Shown here piece by piece: positions 35,523 through 44,908 of a stretch of DNA of 64,000 bases. The DNA comes from G965197005 sp965197005 (GTDB taxonomy: Bacteria; Pseudomonadota; Gammaproteobacteria; Pseudomonadales; Oceanobacteraceae). Each line of letters begins with the position of its first letter. The first letter of the stretch is position 1. Both the position numbers and the translations under genes were made by a program. The notes below the pieces were generated by a model, which was not told the DNA's origin, did not search any database, and saw nothing but the letters and a program-made list of their open reading frames with translations. The stretch spans positions 1,240,001 to 1,304,000 of the forward strand of contig OZ239982.1 of NCBI GenBank assembly GCA_965197005.1, in the 5' to 3' direction.

Positions 35523-37325
35523 TTATTCGTCTAAGAAACTACGCAAATGCTCTGAACGTGTGGGGTGGCGTAATTTACGCAATGCTTTTGCTTCAATTTG
35601 ACGAATGCGCTCGCGGGTAACATCAAACTGTTTACCTACTTCTTCTAAGGTGTGATCGGTATTCATATCAATACCAAAACGCATACGCAATACTTTGGCT
35701 TCACGGGCGGTGAGTCCAGAGAGAATGTTTCTGGTTGCTTCTGTTAAGCCCTCATTGGTTGCCGTATCCATAGGCGATTCGGAATCACCATCTTCTATAA
35801 AATCGCCTAAGTGAGAGTCTTCATCATCACCTATAGGGGTTTCCATTGAAATGGGTTCTTTCGCAATTTTCAAGACCTTACGCACCTTGTCTTCTGGCAT
35901 CTCCATACGCTCTGCTAATTCTTCTGGCGTTGCTTCTCTTCCCATTTCTTGTAACATTTGCCTAGAAATACGGTTCAGTTTATTAATGGTCTCTATCATA
36001 TGCACAGGAATACGGATAGTCCGAGCTTGGTCTGCAATGGAACGGGTAATCGCTTGGCGTATCCACCAAGTGGCATAGGTAGAAAACTTATAGCCACGGC
36101 GGTATTCAAACTTATCAACCGCTTTCATTAAACCGATGTTGCCCTCTTGAATTAAGTCTAAGAACTGTAACCCACGGTTGGTATATTTTTTAGCAATAGA
36201 AATAACCAAACGTAAGTTAGCTTCAACCATTTCTTTTTTGGCTCGACGAGCACGGGCTTCACCAATAGAGACACGGCGGTTCACTTCTTTAATTTCAGGA
36301 ATGGTTAAACCCACACGCTCTTCTTCTGCTTTGATTTTCTTTTGTGCCCGAAAAATATCAAAGCGATTAATATGCAGTTTATGTGAATATTCTTTATCTG
36401 CTTTAATTAAGCCTTCAACCCATGCTTGATTACTTTCATTTCCCTGAAACTCTTTAATAAATTCTTTACGGCTCATGCCTGATTTACGTGTCATCAATAG
36501 CATGATTTGTCTTTCTTGTGTACGCACACTTTTAAGAGAGGTACGGGCATCACCAATTAGCCCATCAAAATGCTTAGGTGAGAGTTTAATGGGTGCAAAT
36601 ACAACCGCCATTTCTTCAATAGCTGCCTGTGTTTTCTTATGCTGCTGACCATGTTTGGCAGATAACTTAGCATATTTTTCATAGGCAGATTGTACTTCTT
36701 TAAAACGGCGATTGACTTCTTCCATATCAATACTATTGCTTTCTTCATCATCGCTATCATCATTGCCAGCATCACTATTAGCACCTGCTTGAGGACCAGG
36801 TTCTGGGTCTTCATCAGAGGGGTCAATAAAACCGCTAAATACATCAGAGACTCGATTGGGGTCGCCTTCAATATCTGCAAATACCTTGAGAACATGTTTA
36901 ACCGCACCTGGATAATATGCCAATGCAGACATGACTTCACGTATCCCCTCTTCAATACGCTTGGCAATGACAATTTCCCCTTCACGGGTTAAAAGCTCTA
37001 CGGTTCCCATTTCACGCATATACATACGCACGGGGTCGGTGGTGCGCCCTAAATCAGATTCAACTGAGACCAGTGCGGCGGCGGCCTCTGCTGCGGCTTC
37101 GTCATCTGCGGAATCGCCCATAAATAAGTCTTCCGTATCGGGTGCGGTTTCGCCCACAGGAATACCAATATCGTTAATCATGCGAATAATATCTTCAACC
37201 TGATCAGGGTTGGTAATATCATCAGGAAGATGATCATTTACTTGAGTAAAGGTTAAATAGCCTTGCTCTTTACCTTTACTAATCAGCTGTTTAAGTCTGG
37301 ATTGGTGTTCACTATTTGCTGACAT
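35523..37325 (-). CDS. rpoD: RNA polymerase sigma factor RpoD (sigma-70)
   Basis: A 600-residue primary sigma factor. Region 1.1 is N-terminal; an acidic stretch rich in Asp/Ser/Glu lies at about 180-210 in the non-conserved region. Region 2 reads YATWWIRQAITRSIADQARTIR (2.3-2.4), and region 4 is TLEEVGKQFDVTRERIRQIE with the helix-turn-helix near the C-terminus (about 555-585), ending LRSFLDE. It is monocistronic here. It precedes the CAT tRNA. Confidence 0.97.
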   Translation of the reverse strand: MSANSEHQSRLKQLISKGKEQGYLTFTQVNDHLPDDITNPDQVEDIIRMINDIGIPVGETAPDTEDLFMGDSADDEAAAEAAAALVSVESDLGRTTDPVRMYMREMGTVELLTREGEIVIAKRIEEGIREVMSALAYYPGAVKHVLKVFADIEGDPNRVSDVFSGFIDPSDEDPEPGPQAGANSDAGNDDSDDEESNSIDMEEVNRRFKEVQSAYEKYAKLSAKHGQQHKKTQAAIEEMAVVFAPIKLSPKHFDGLIGDARTSLKSVRTQERQIMLLMTRKSGMSRKEFIKEFQGNESNQAWVEGLIKADKEYSHKLHINRFDIFRAQKKIKAEEERVGLTIPEIKEVNRRVSIGEARARRAKKEMVEANLRLVISIAKKYTNRGLQFLDLIQEGNIGLMKAVDKFEYRRGYKFSTYATWWIRQAITRSIADQARTIRIPVHMIETINKLNRISRQMLQEMGREATPEELAERMEMPEDKVRKVLKIAKEPISMETPIGDDEDSHLGDFIEDGDSESPMDTATNEGLTEATRNILSGLTAREAKVLRMRFGIDMNTDHTLEEVGKQFDVTRERIRQIEAKALRKLRHPTRSEHLRSFLDE

Positions 37326-37509
37326 ACTGCCTCTGTAATGTATATAAGTCGAATTAAATTATAGATGAGGTTAAAAAAAGCGCCCGATTATATCAAAACA
37401 ACCGTTCGCATGCTATAGGTTAAATTGAGAATGCAGACTTAAACCGATTTTATTTAAAAAAGTTCGCTCTATTTGTAAAAAATATAGGTGTGATTAAGCA
37501 ACAATAAAG

Positions 37510-37545
37510 GCGATACAAACAGTTAAAATCATCTCTTTGTATCGC
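37510..37545 (-). terminator. hairpin terminator candidate after thiY
   Basis: A 10-bp perfect stem GCGATACAAA/TTTGTATCGC (37510-37519 and 37536-37545) with a 16-nt loop lies 21 bp beyond the thiY stop. The strand reads CTTTATTGTT after the stem, a weak T-run. It most likely marks the end of the ThiXYZ transcript or protects its 3' end. Confidence 0.6.
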
Positions 37546-37566
37546 TAGCTATTCGCTTTGTGAATG

Positions 37567-38502
37567 TTAGTTGGGCGAGTATAAATAGCTTTTGGTATTG
37601 GGGATTTTTTTTATGGCGTTAATTTGTTTTAAAAACTGTGCATAGCTTTGATAGCGATTGGCATCGACTGCAGAAGGTCTGAGAGCTAAACGACTAATGG
37701 TATCAAACCAAGCTCGTTTGTTAAGTTCGGTGTTTAGCTTTTTTCCATCTCCATATTGTTTAAATAACAGCCACGCCTTTTGCGGGTGGTTTACAATATA
37801 TTGGGTTGCAAATTCTAAAGCACGATTGAATTTTTTAAGCATTGTCGGGTTTAGTTTTTTACTATTTGCAACAACAATTAATTCATCATAAGGTGGAATG
37901 CCCTCTTCTTCTACATAAAAGGCTTTTCCTTCTGCTCCTTCAAGGTTAATTTGATTTAATTCAAAGTTGCGATATGCACCGTAGATGGCATCTACTTTAC
38001 CTGAAATTAACGAGGTAGATAGCGACCAGCCGACATTAACTAATTTTACCTCTTTTAATGTTACTCCATGTTTTTTTAGCATGGTCGCAATACTGCCATT
38101 CATCAAGCCACCATCAAAAGAGTAACCGATTTTTTTGCCTTTTAAATCTGCCAAACTGTTAATGTTGCTTTTTTTCAAAGTCATTAGCGTATTAAGTGGT
38201 GTTGCAATTAAGGTACTAACTCGTGATAAAGGTAAACCTTCAACCACATCTCGTATTAATTGTGGTTGATAACTAACCGCCAAATCATATTTGCCAGCAG
38301 CAACCATTTTAGGTGGCATACTAGGGTCTGCGGGTTCTAAAATTTTAATCTCAATACCCTGTTGCTTAAATAAACCCTTTTGTTGCGCCACAATAATAGC
38401 GGCATGATCTGGATTGACAAACCAGTCTAGCATCAGGGTAATGGGTTTTGCCTGCAGCAATGGACTTAGGCTAAGAGCGAACAATAAAACAAAATATTTC
38501 AT
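37567..38502 (-). CDS. thiY: thiamine-precursor ABC transporter substrate-binding protein (ThiY type)
   Basis: A 311-residue periplasmic NMT1/THI5-like binding protein. The signal peptide ends LLQA (about residue 18). The mature N-terminus starts KPITLMLDWFVNPDHAAIIVAQQKGLF, the family signature; LAVSYQPQLIRDVVEGLPL and KKIGYSFDGG follow. Homologues bind formylaminopyrimidine or hydroxymethylpyrimidine. The TPP riboswitch upstream supports a thiamine-precursor role. Third gene after ThiZ and ThiX. Confidence 0.88.
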   Translation of the reverse strand: MKYFVLLFALSLSPLLQAKPITLMLDWFVNPDHAAIIVAQQKGLFKQQGIEIKILEPADPSMPPKMVAAGKYDLAVSYQPQLIRDVVEGLPLSRVSTLIATPLNTLMTLKKSNINSLADLKGKKIGYSFDGGLMNGSIATMLKKHGVTLKEVKLVNVGWSLSTSLISGKVDAIYGAYRNFELNQINLEGAEGKAFYVEEEGIPPYDELIVVANSKKLNPTMLKKFNRALEFATQYIVNHPQKAWLLFKQYGDGKKLNTELNKRAWFDTISRLALRPSAVDANRYQSYAQFLKQINAIKKIPNTKSYLYSPN

Positions 38503-38523
38503 AAGATTTTCCTTATAATTTAG

Positions 38524-39273
38524 TTAATGAACAACATATTTGTGCCAAAAAATGACACGTTTTAGTAGCGCATCAGTTAGGTAATAAAGCCCTACTGAAA
38601 ACACCGCCAAAATAAATAAAGCAGCAAACATTGGGGCAATTTGCATGCGTGCATTAAATTGCATCATCAAATAGCCAAGCCCTGCCTCTGAGCCCACCCA
38701 TTCTCCTACTACAGCACCAATAGGTGCAATAACAACGGCAATTCGCACTCCTGAGGCTAAGGCAGGTAATGCTGCAGGTAGGCGTACTCTCCAAAGCAAA
38801 GCAAAAGCACTTAATTGGTAGGTTTTTGCTAGCTGCAAGTAACCTATGGGGGTTTGTCTTAAACCGTCAAAACAGGTGGTTGTCACTGGAAAAAAGATAA
38901 TCAGTGCAGCGATAATTATTTTAGAGGTGATGCCATAGCCAAACCACAGCATTAAAATGGGTGCAATGGCAAAAACAGGAATTGCTTGGCTGGCAAGTAA
39001 TACTGGTAACAACCATCTTTTAAGTGGTTTAAATAGCAGCATTTGCAAAGCAAAGCCTAAACCTACTAGCAGCCCAAGTAATAGTCCTAATATAATTTCT
39101 AACACTGTAGTTAGGCTATGCTCAATTAATAATGCCCCTTGAGCAAAACCGGTTTGTAATGTAAGTAATGGACCAGGAAGAATATACTTAGGTAACTCAA
39201 ACCACCATACTACTGCTTGCCAAATACATAACAAGCCAATAAATGTAATGATACCTCTAATACTGGATTGCAT
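38524..39273 (-). CDS. thiX: thiamine-precursor ABC transporter permease (ThiX type)
   Basis: A 249-residue inner-membrane permease of the BPD/NitT-TauT family, with about six helices. The cytoplasmic EAA loop is at about residues 155-175, DGLRQTPIGYLQLAKTYQLS, then the LPAALPALASGVRIAV segment. Its start overlaps the ATPase gene by 17 bp, and 21 bp separate its stop from thiY. Specificity is inferred from the operon. Confidence 0.88.
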   Translation of the reverse strand: MQSSIRGIITFIGLLCIWQAVVWWFELPKYILPGPLLTLQTGFAQGALLIEHSLTTVLEIILGLLLGLLVGLGFALQMLLFKPLKRWLLPVLLASQAIPVFAIAPILMLWFGYGITSKIIIAALIIFFPVTTTCFDGLRQTPIGYLQLAKTYQLSAFALLWRVRLPAALPALASGVRIAVVIAPIGAVVGEWVGSEAGLGYLMMQFNARMQIAPMFAALFILAVFSVGLYYLTDALLKRVIFWHKYVVH

Positions 39274-40048
39274 ATTTTGCCTCTAATTCGGCGAATAATT
39301 GAGCTTGATACTCTCCCAATTGTGCATTCACTTCTCTGGGTGTAAGACAGCTGGGTGTAGGCAATGATTTGATTTGAGCGCAACTTGTTACACTATCTTT
39401 GTGCATTAAGTAAAGGTCATCACCTAAAATCAGCGCTTCTTGGGGATCATGGGTAATCAGTAAGCAGGTTTTACCTGACAATACGTTCGCAGCCAGTTGC
39501 TGCATTTGATAACGAGTGACCGCATCTAATGCTGAAAATGGCTCGTCCATAAGAACAATCGGCGTATCTTGCATAAGCGTTCTGGCTAATGCAACACGCT
39601 GACGCATACCACCTGATAATTCATGGGGCAAGGCAGATGCCACATCAGACAAACCTAACTCTTCCAGCAATGCTTGCGCCTTCTGCTTTTGCTGATTATT
39701 TAAATGACCTTGCTGTAATTTACTTTGTAGTGCGACGTTGTTAAGAACATTAAGCCAAGGAAAGAGTAAATCTTGCTGCGCCATATAACTTACTCGTCCT
39801 TTAAGTGTTAAGTTATCGCTGGCGGTCATTTGCCCATGTAAATGTTTAGAATCTAATTCCAGTAGGTTTGCCAACACTTTTAGCAGGCTGGATTTACCAC
39901 AACCACTACGACCTAAAAGACAGGTTGTATGCGCTGGCAATAACGTAAAATCCAGCCCCGAAAATAAGGCATTAGGTTGTTTGGGATAACGTAAATAAAG
40001 CTGTTTAATAAAAACCCCAACAGCATTTGGGGGTGTGGCTGTAAACAT
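39257..40048 (-). CDS. thiZ: thiamine-precursor ABC transporter ATP-binding protein (ThiZ type)
   Basis: A 263-residue ABC ATPase of the NitT/TauT-type family. Walker A GRSGCGKSS is near residue 46, the Q-loop MAQQDLLFPWL, the signature LSGGMRQRVALARTL near 143, and Walker B VLMDEPFSALDAVT. It is the first gene after the TPP riboswitch, so all three transporter genes should be repressed when thiamine pyrophosphate is high. AGAGAT precedes the ATG. Confidence 0.88.
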   Translation of the reverse strand: MFTATPPNAVGVFIKQLYLRYPKQPNALFSGLDFTLLPAHTTCLLGRSGCGKSSLLKVLANLLELDSKHLHGQMTASDNLTLKGRVSYMAQQDLLFPWLNVLNNVALQSKLQQGHLNNQQKQKAQALLEELGLSDVASALPHELSGGMRQRVALARTLMQDTPIVLMDEPFSALDAVTRYQMQQLAANVLSGKTCLLITHDPQEALILGDDLYLMHKDSVTSCAQIKSLPTPSCLTPREVNAQLGEYQAQLFAELEAKYAIQY

Positions 40049-40096
40049 ATAATCTCTATATTCAGCGCACTAGCGAGGGGGAGGCTAAGCCTCTGG

Positions 40097-40183
40097 TTAG
40101 TTCCCTCCGCCAATACTAATTGGATCAGGTTTTACGGGTTTGGCTAACCTATTTAGCCATCTCAGCTGTCGCACCCCGACTAA
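40097..40183 (-). promoter_or_regulatory. TPP riboswitch (THI element)
   Basis: On the minus strand the element contains GGGGTGC, the pyrimidine-sensor CTGAGATGG (40165-40157), ACCTGATC (40130-40123), and GGAGGGAAC at its 3' end, the standard THI-box order. P1 is TTAGT (40183-40179) with ACTAA (40101-40097). It lies 49 bp before the thiZ start. A short GAGGC/GCCTC hairpin (40081-40093) follows the aptamer with no T-run, which points to control of translation rather than termination. Confidence 0.93.
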
Positions 40184-40323
40184 CAACGGAGCAATACTAA
40201 TTCAAGGCAGATAAAGAGTAAAGACAAAACCAACAGATTATTTGTTTATTTTATATATTCTGATTTATCTTATTTTTTGTATTGAATTGCTCACCTTTCT
40301 GTATTGCTTATATTGGTTATTAG

Positions 40324-41151
40324 CTAGGCTTCAAAATCCCCTTTAGTATCATTCTCTTGAGTTTCTTTTATTGACTCATTAAGTGTCCTATCAGGCTCGT
40401 AAAATTCCAATAAAAACTGATAAGACAAGGATAAAATAACCAATGAAACTAAGGTGCTTAAATAAATGCCTATGCTGATAACAATACTTAATAATGGCAT
40501 GTTAAGTAGTGATAAGAATACAAAAGGTGCCATCATTAAAGCAGGAATAATCACAACTATTAATAACATGCGTGTACCATTACCTTTGCTCATTGCCCAT
40601 GCACGCTTTAAGCTGGTGGGCTTACCTAAGGCAGATTCAGGCAGAATAATCGACAGTCTTGATAATATATAAATCGCACAAATCACACCCAACGTCAACG
40701 TTAAATACACCAATTGTTTGCCTATAATGACAGATAACACACTGCTGGATAATGCAAAGGCTAAAACCGATAACAAGCCAATTTGTAGGCTTCTAAAAAA
40801 ATAGCTGGTTTCTTTTGCGCCCCATAAATGTAGGCTTTTTGTCGGTTTATTTTCTTTGGGGGCAAGTGTGAATTGATGACTGGTAGTTGCATATAACACA
40901 CTAATAAAAAAAGATAACCCCGTAATAAGCAAAGAACTATAGCTAATGCTATTTGCGCCTAAAGAAGTGCCTATGCTCAACTGTTGGGGAGGAAAAAACA
41001 GTGCTAAAGCCAAATCTAAACTGACCAATACAATCAATGCTGGTGCTAAGAGTTGAAATAAGGCAACTCGATTTTGATAAATTAATTGTAATGCTTGAGC
41101 TAATAGCGCACCTACAGGGAGTTTGGCTTCAATTCCTACTGGCGTTTTCAT
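40324..41151 (-). CDS. six-helix membrane protein, unknown function
   Basis: A 275-residue polytopic inner-membrane protein with about six hydrophobic segments. A loop with SRLSIILPESALGKPTSLKRAWAMSKGN near residue 165 resembles a conserved feature of uncharacterised YciC-like or GDPD-membrane-domain proteins. The C-terminal 30 residues are acidic and charged. Its ATG overlaps the pepN stop (ATGA, 4 bp), so it is the last gene of the nadK-pepN operon. No enzymatic motif is visible. Confidence 0.6.
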   Translation of the reverse strand: MKTPVGIEAKLPVGALLAQALQLIYQNRVALFQLLAPALIVLVSLDLALALFFPPQQLSIGTSLGANSISYSSLLITGLSFFISVLYATTSHQFTLAPKENKPTKSLHLWGAKETSYFFRSLQIGLLSVLAFALSSSVLSVIIGKQLVYLTLTLGVICAIYILSRLSIILPESALGKPTSLKRAWAMSKGNGTRMLLIVVIIPALMMAPFVFLSLLNMPLLSIVISIGIYLSTLVSLVILSLSYQFLLEFYEPDRTLNESIKETQENDTKGDFEA

Positions 41152-43787
41152 ATCTCTTCCTCAATTAAACTTTTGCTAACGACTTCAAATACATCTTTAG
41201 ATAGTTTATCTACCTGCTGAATTTTTTGTAGCTGCTTTTGCATTAAACTGGCGTAAGGTTGTGTCATTTTTTGCCATTTGCTAAGTGGTGCTAATAGGCG
41301 AGCGGCAATTTGTGGATTAATACCATCTAATTTAATCACGGCATCGGCCAATAGGGTATAGCCTTGTCCATCTTTTTGATGAAATACAGTTAACGCACCC
41401 TGAGCAAAACCACCTAACACCGCTCTCACTTTATTGGGATTTGTCCATGCAAAGTCAGGGTGTTCTAATAAGTCTTTTAATTTTTCTATGCTCATGTAAT
41501 CTGCATTACTACTTTGCACACTAAACCATTGATTTAATACTAAGCTATCATGCTGCCATTGCTGATAAAATTGATTTAAGCTCTGCTCTATTTGTGCGTG
41601 ATTACCATAGCTAACAATCTGTTTTAATGCAGCCATCTGGCAGGTCATATTATCCGCATTTTCAAACTGATTAATGGCGGCGGCAACGCCCTGTTCATCG
41701 ACACTAGCCCAAATAGATAACGCCCAGTTTTTAAGGCTTCGAGCATCAATTTGTGCTGGTGTCGGGGCATATTCATCGGCTGCTTGATAGTTAAGATAAA
41801 TATTTTGACATTGTGCCTGCAACGCTTGTGCTAACTGTTTTGATAGTTGCTTGCGTATTTGATGTACCGCTTGAGGGTCTCCTTTTGCTTGCGTCTCTAA
41901 AATATAAGCCTCACTTGGTAAGGTGAGCAATTCGGTCTTTAAGCTACCATTTAATTGTTGATTGCTCACAATAGATTGTGCAACTTCAATCCAGTCGCTA
42001 CTTAGCTGCTCATTTGGATTGTTTAATGCGGCATGTAGCTGTTTAAGTAATAAGCGTTGGCTTGCGTCCCAACGATTAAATCCATCACTATCATGGCGCA
42101 TAAGCGTTAAAAGTGCGTTGTCTGTTTGTTCAAATTGGACTTTAACGGGTGCTGAAAAACCTCTAAATGCAGATACAATCGGAGCTTCATCTAAGCCGAC
42201 AAAACTAAACTGCTGTGTAGCTTGAGTAAAAATAAGGCTATTAGACTCTGAGTTGAAAGCCTCTTTCTGCTCACACTCTAGCGGATATTCTTGCCCATTG
42301 CGATTGAGTAATCCTAAACGCACAGGAATAGGAACAGGTAATTTATTATTTTGTTCTGGGGTATTCGGGGTATGCTGAGAGAAGCTTAAAGTTAGGCATT
42401 TTTGTTCTGGATTATATTCACTTTTAAGACTGACCTCAGGTGTGCCCGCTTGCTTATACCAGCGCATAAACTGAGTTAAATCTAAACCACTTGCTGTTTG
42501 CATGGCATCAATAAACTCATAAATGGTAACTGCCTGCCCATCATGGCGAGCAAAATATAAATCCGCCCCCTGATAAAAGGTCTTTGCACCTAACATCTGA
42601 TACAGCATACGAACCAATTCTGCACCTTTTTCATAAATAGTTAACGTATAAAAGTTAGAAATTTCTAAATAGCTGTCAGGCTGTACGGGGTGTGCCATAG
42701 GTCCTGCATCTTCGGCAAATTGAGCGGTGCGTAATAGGCGAACATCTTCAATACGTTTGACTGTTTCATCATTCATTTCAGCAGAAAAACTGGCATCACG
42801 AAAAACCGTAAAACCCTCTTTTAAACTTAACTGAAACCAATCTCTACAGGTCACTCTATTACCCGACCAATTATGAAAATACTCATGAGCTACAATGGCC
42901 TCAATGCGTAAATAGGTTTGGTCAGTTGCTGTTTTTGGGTTTGCCAATACGCAAGAGGAATTAAAAATATTCAGTCCTTTGTTTTCCATTGCCCCCATAT
43001 TAAAGTCATCAACGGCAACAATCATAAAAATATCAAGATCATATTCTCGTCCATAACGCTGCTCGTCCCAACGCATTGCACGCTTTAAGGCATCTAAGGC
43101 ATAGTCAGTTTTATCTATATTTTGTGGCTCTACATATAATTTTAATGCCACCTGCTTTTGATTTATCGTTGTAAAACTGTCTTCAGCAACTTCTAGTTTG
43201 CCTGCGACCAAAGCAAATAAATATGCTGGTTTTTTATGGGGGTCATGCCATACAGCCTTATGTAATCCATTATCTAACTGTGTTTGGGCAATAGGATTAC
43301 CATTAGAAAGCAAAACAGGATATTGCTTAGCATCTGCAATTATTTCCGTTGTAAAAACCGACATGACATCTGGACGATCCAGATAAAATGTAATGCGCCT
43401 AAAACCTTCTGCTTCACATTGAGTGCAATACATGCCACCAGAGCGATATAAGCCCTCAAGAGCAGTATTTTTATCAGGATAAATTCGCACTATGGTGGTC
43501 AATTCAAATTCATTTAGATTGGTGCTAATGCTAAGGCTATGTTCATCTTGTTGGTACTCTTGGGCACTTAGCTTCTCTCCGTCTAGATAAACTGCTAATA
43601 AGGTCAACTCATCACCATCTAATAATAAGGGCATATCTTTAGGTGTGTGCTGATTGCGTGTAATTGATAAGGTTGCTTTAACCTCAGTGCTGTCTGCATT
43701 AAGACAGAAAGATAAATTGGTTTTATTAATTAAAAAGTATGGTGCTTGGTAATCTTTAAGATACAAAGCAGTAACAGACTGACTCAT
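41148..43787 (-). CDS. pepN: aminopeptidase N (M1 family)
   Basis: An 879-residue M1 zinc aminopeptidase that removes N-terminal residues from peptides. The GAMEN substrate motif reads GAMENKGLNIF; the zinc site is HEYFHNW (about residues 297-303) with the third ligand Glu in KEGFTVFRD, 18 residues on. A long C-terminal helical domain follows. The length matches E. coli PepN (870). It follows the YeaC gene by 36 bp and overlaps the membrane-protein gene by 4 bp. Confidence 0.96.
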   Translation of the reverse strand: MSQSVTALYLKDYQAPYFLINKTNLSFCLNADSTEVKATLSITRNQHTPKDMPLLLDGDELTLLAVYLDGEKLSAQEYQQDEHSLSISTNLNEFELTTIVRIYPDKNTALEGLYRSGGMYCTQCEAEGFRRITFYLDRPDVMSVFTTEIIADAKQYPVLLSNGNPIAQTQLDNGLHKAVWHDPHKKPAYLFALVAGKLEVAEDSFTTINQKQVALKLYVEPQNIDKTDYALDALKRAMRWDEQRYGREYDLDIFMIVAVDDFNMGAMENKGLNIFNSSCVLANPKTATDQTYLRIEAIVAHEYFHNWSGNRVTCRDWFQLSLKEGFTVFRDASFSAEMNDETVKRIEDVRLLRTAQFAEDAGPMAHPVQPDSYLEISNFYTLTIYEKGAELVRMLYQMLGAKTFYQGADLYFARHDGQAVTIYEFIDAMQTASGLDLTQFMRWYKQAGTPEVSLKSEYNPEQKCLTLSFSQHTPNTPEQNNKLPVPIPVRLGLLNRNGQEYPLECEQKEAFNSESNSLIFTQATQQFSFVGLDEAPIVSAFRGFSAPVKVQFEQTDNALLTLMRHDSDGFNRWDASQRLLLKQLHAALNNPNEQLSSDWIEVAQSIVSNQQLNGSLKTELLTLPSEAYILETQAKGDPQAVHQIRKQLSKQLAQALQAQCQNIYLNYQAADEYAPTPAQIDARSLKNWALSIWASVDEQGVAAAINQFENADNMTCQMAALKQIVSYGNHAQIEQSLNQFYQQWQHDSLVLNQWFSVQSSNADYMSIEKLKDLLEHPDFAWTNPNKVRAVLGGFAQGALTVFHQKDGQGYTLLADAVIKLDGINPQIAARLLAPLSKWQKMTQPYASLMQKQLQKIQQVDKLSKDVFEVVSKSLIEEEI

Positions 43788-43823
43788 AGTTGGCTCATTT
43801 AAAAGTGAATTGATTGATAATAG

Positions 43824-44066
43824 TTAATGCTTAACTGTTAATGGACTGGCATTATGACTTGATTGACACGCATTTTCCAAATAACCGACACGCTGCTCTG
43901 GTGCTACATCATGCTCTATTTCGTAGCGAATAATTGCCTCCATACATAACTCTTTTTGCTCATAAGACAGTTTTACACCGTTAGCCCAACGCCCAAGTTC
44001 TAAGGCAGTTTTTAAATTTGCATATATATCAGGGGTGATATTTTGCATTAATGTCTCTAAATTCAT
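43824..44066 (-). CDS. YeaC family small protein (DUF1315)
   Basis: An 80-residue DUF1315 (YeaC) protein. The pattern MNLETLMQNITPDIYANLKTALELGRWANGVKLSYEQKE and EAIIRYEIEH is typical of the family. It is all-helical without membrane segments, and its function is not known. It is translationally coupled to the rhomboid gene by an ATGA overlap. Confidence 0.85.
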   Translation of the reverse strand: MNLETLMQNITPDIYANLKTALELGRWANGVKLSYEQKELCMEAIIRYEIEHDVAPEQRVGYLENACQSSHNASPLTVKH

Positions 44067-44908
44067 GGTTTCTCCGACAATTCAACAGATAATCTAGGCA
44101 CTATCATAGCTAGCAATAATCCCGTTACTAAGCCTGCAATATGTGCCCCATGTGCGGTTTTTGTATTCATGCCTGTAAGTTGCTCAGCAAACAGACTAAA
44201 AAGTATCCAGCCTAGCATAATGGGTAGCAATAAGGTAGGCAGTTGATAATTTTGTTTATGATTAAGCTGTCGCCAGCCCACCCAACCAAGCATTGCCATC
44301 GTAATGCCAGAAGCACCACCAAAAGCAGGGCCTGTTAACCACCACTGCGCCAAATTACCTAAATACCCAGCCGCTACAATTAAAATTAAAAAATAGATAC
44401 GTCCATCTTGTTGTTCAATTCGTTGCCCTAATATCCACCACCACATAAGATTAAATAGTAAATGCACAAAAGAGAAATGCAGTAAACTTAAACGCCATAC
44501 TGGTAAAAAGCCTAACTCTAAAATAACACGTGGATTATTACGCAAGTTCGGCCAAAAAAATTCGCCTAAAGGTAACCAGTTATACCAGTATTCATCAACC
44601 TGTTGCCATAGAAAAAAAGCCACCAGCAATAATGCACCAAATAGTGTTAATGGCGTTTTCATCGCATTGACAAGCAAATTTTTATTGGCACTTATAGGTG
44701 CAGGATTAGCAAGTTGTAACTCCCCTGCTTGCCACCTTTTAAACAATACAGTTGCCTTAGGTAAATCTTTAATATCGGCTAAAATCAATACTTGCTGTTG
44801 CTCTTGTTCGACCACTCGATGAGCAATACCCTCAAGCCATAAATGACTGGTAATAATACGCAAATCCACATGTAAATTAAAGTTGGCAAGAATAACTGGT
44901 TGATTCAT
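44063..44908 (-). CDS. rhomboid family intramembrane serine protease (GlpG-like)
   Basis: A 281-residue intramembrane protease. The N-terminal 90 residues form the cytoplasmic domain seen in GlpG. The six-helix core follows, with the catalytic Ser in GGASGITMA (about residue 198) and the His in HGAHIAG (about 249). The L1-loop WR-like segment lies near residue 133. It cleaves membrane-embedded substrates. It overlaps the phosphatase gene by 4 bp upstream and YeaC by 4 bp downstream. Confidence 0.88.
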   Translation of the reverse strand: MNQPVILANFNLHVDLRIITSHLWLEGIAHRVVEQEQQQVLILADIKDLPKATVLFKRWQAGELQLANPAPISANKNLLVNAMKTPLTLFGALLLVAFFLWQQVDEYWYNWLPLGEFFWPNLRNNPRVILELGFLPVWRLSLLHFSFVHLLFNLMWWWILGQRIEQQDGRIYFLILIVAAGYLGNLAQWWLTGPAFGGASGITMAMLGWVGWRQLNHKQNYQLPTLLLPIMLGWILFSLFAEQLTGMNTKTAHGAHIAGLVTGLLLAMIVPRLSVELSEKP

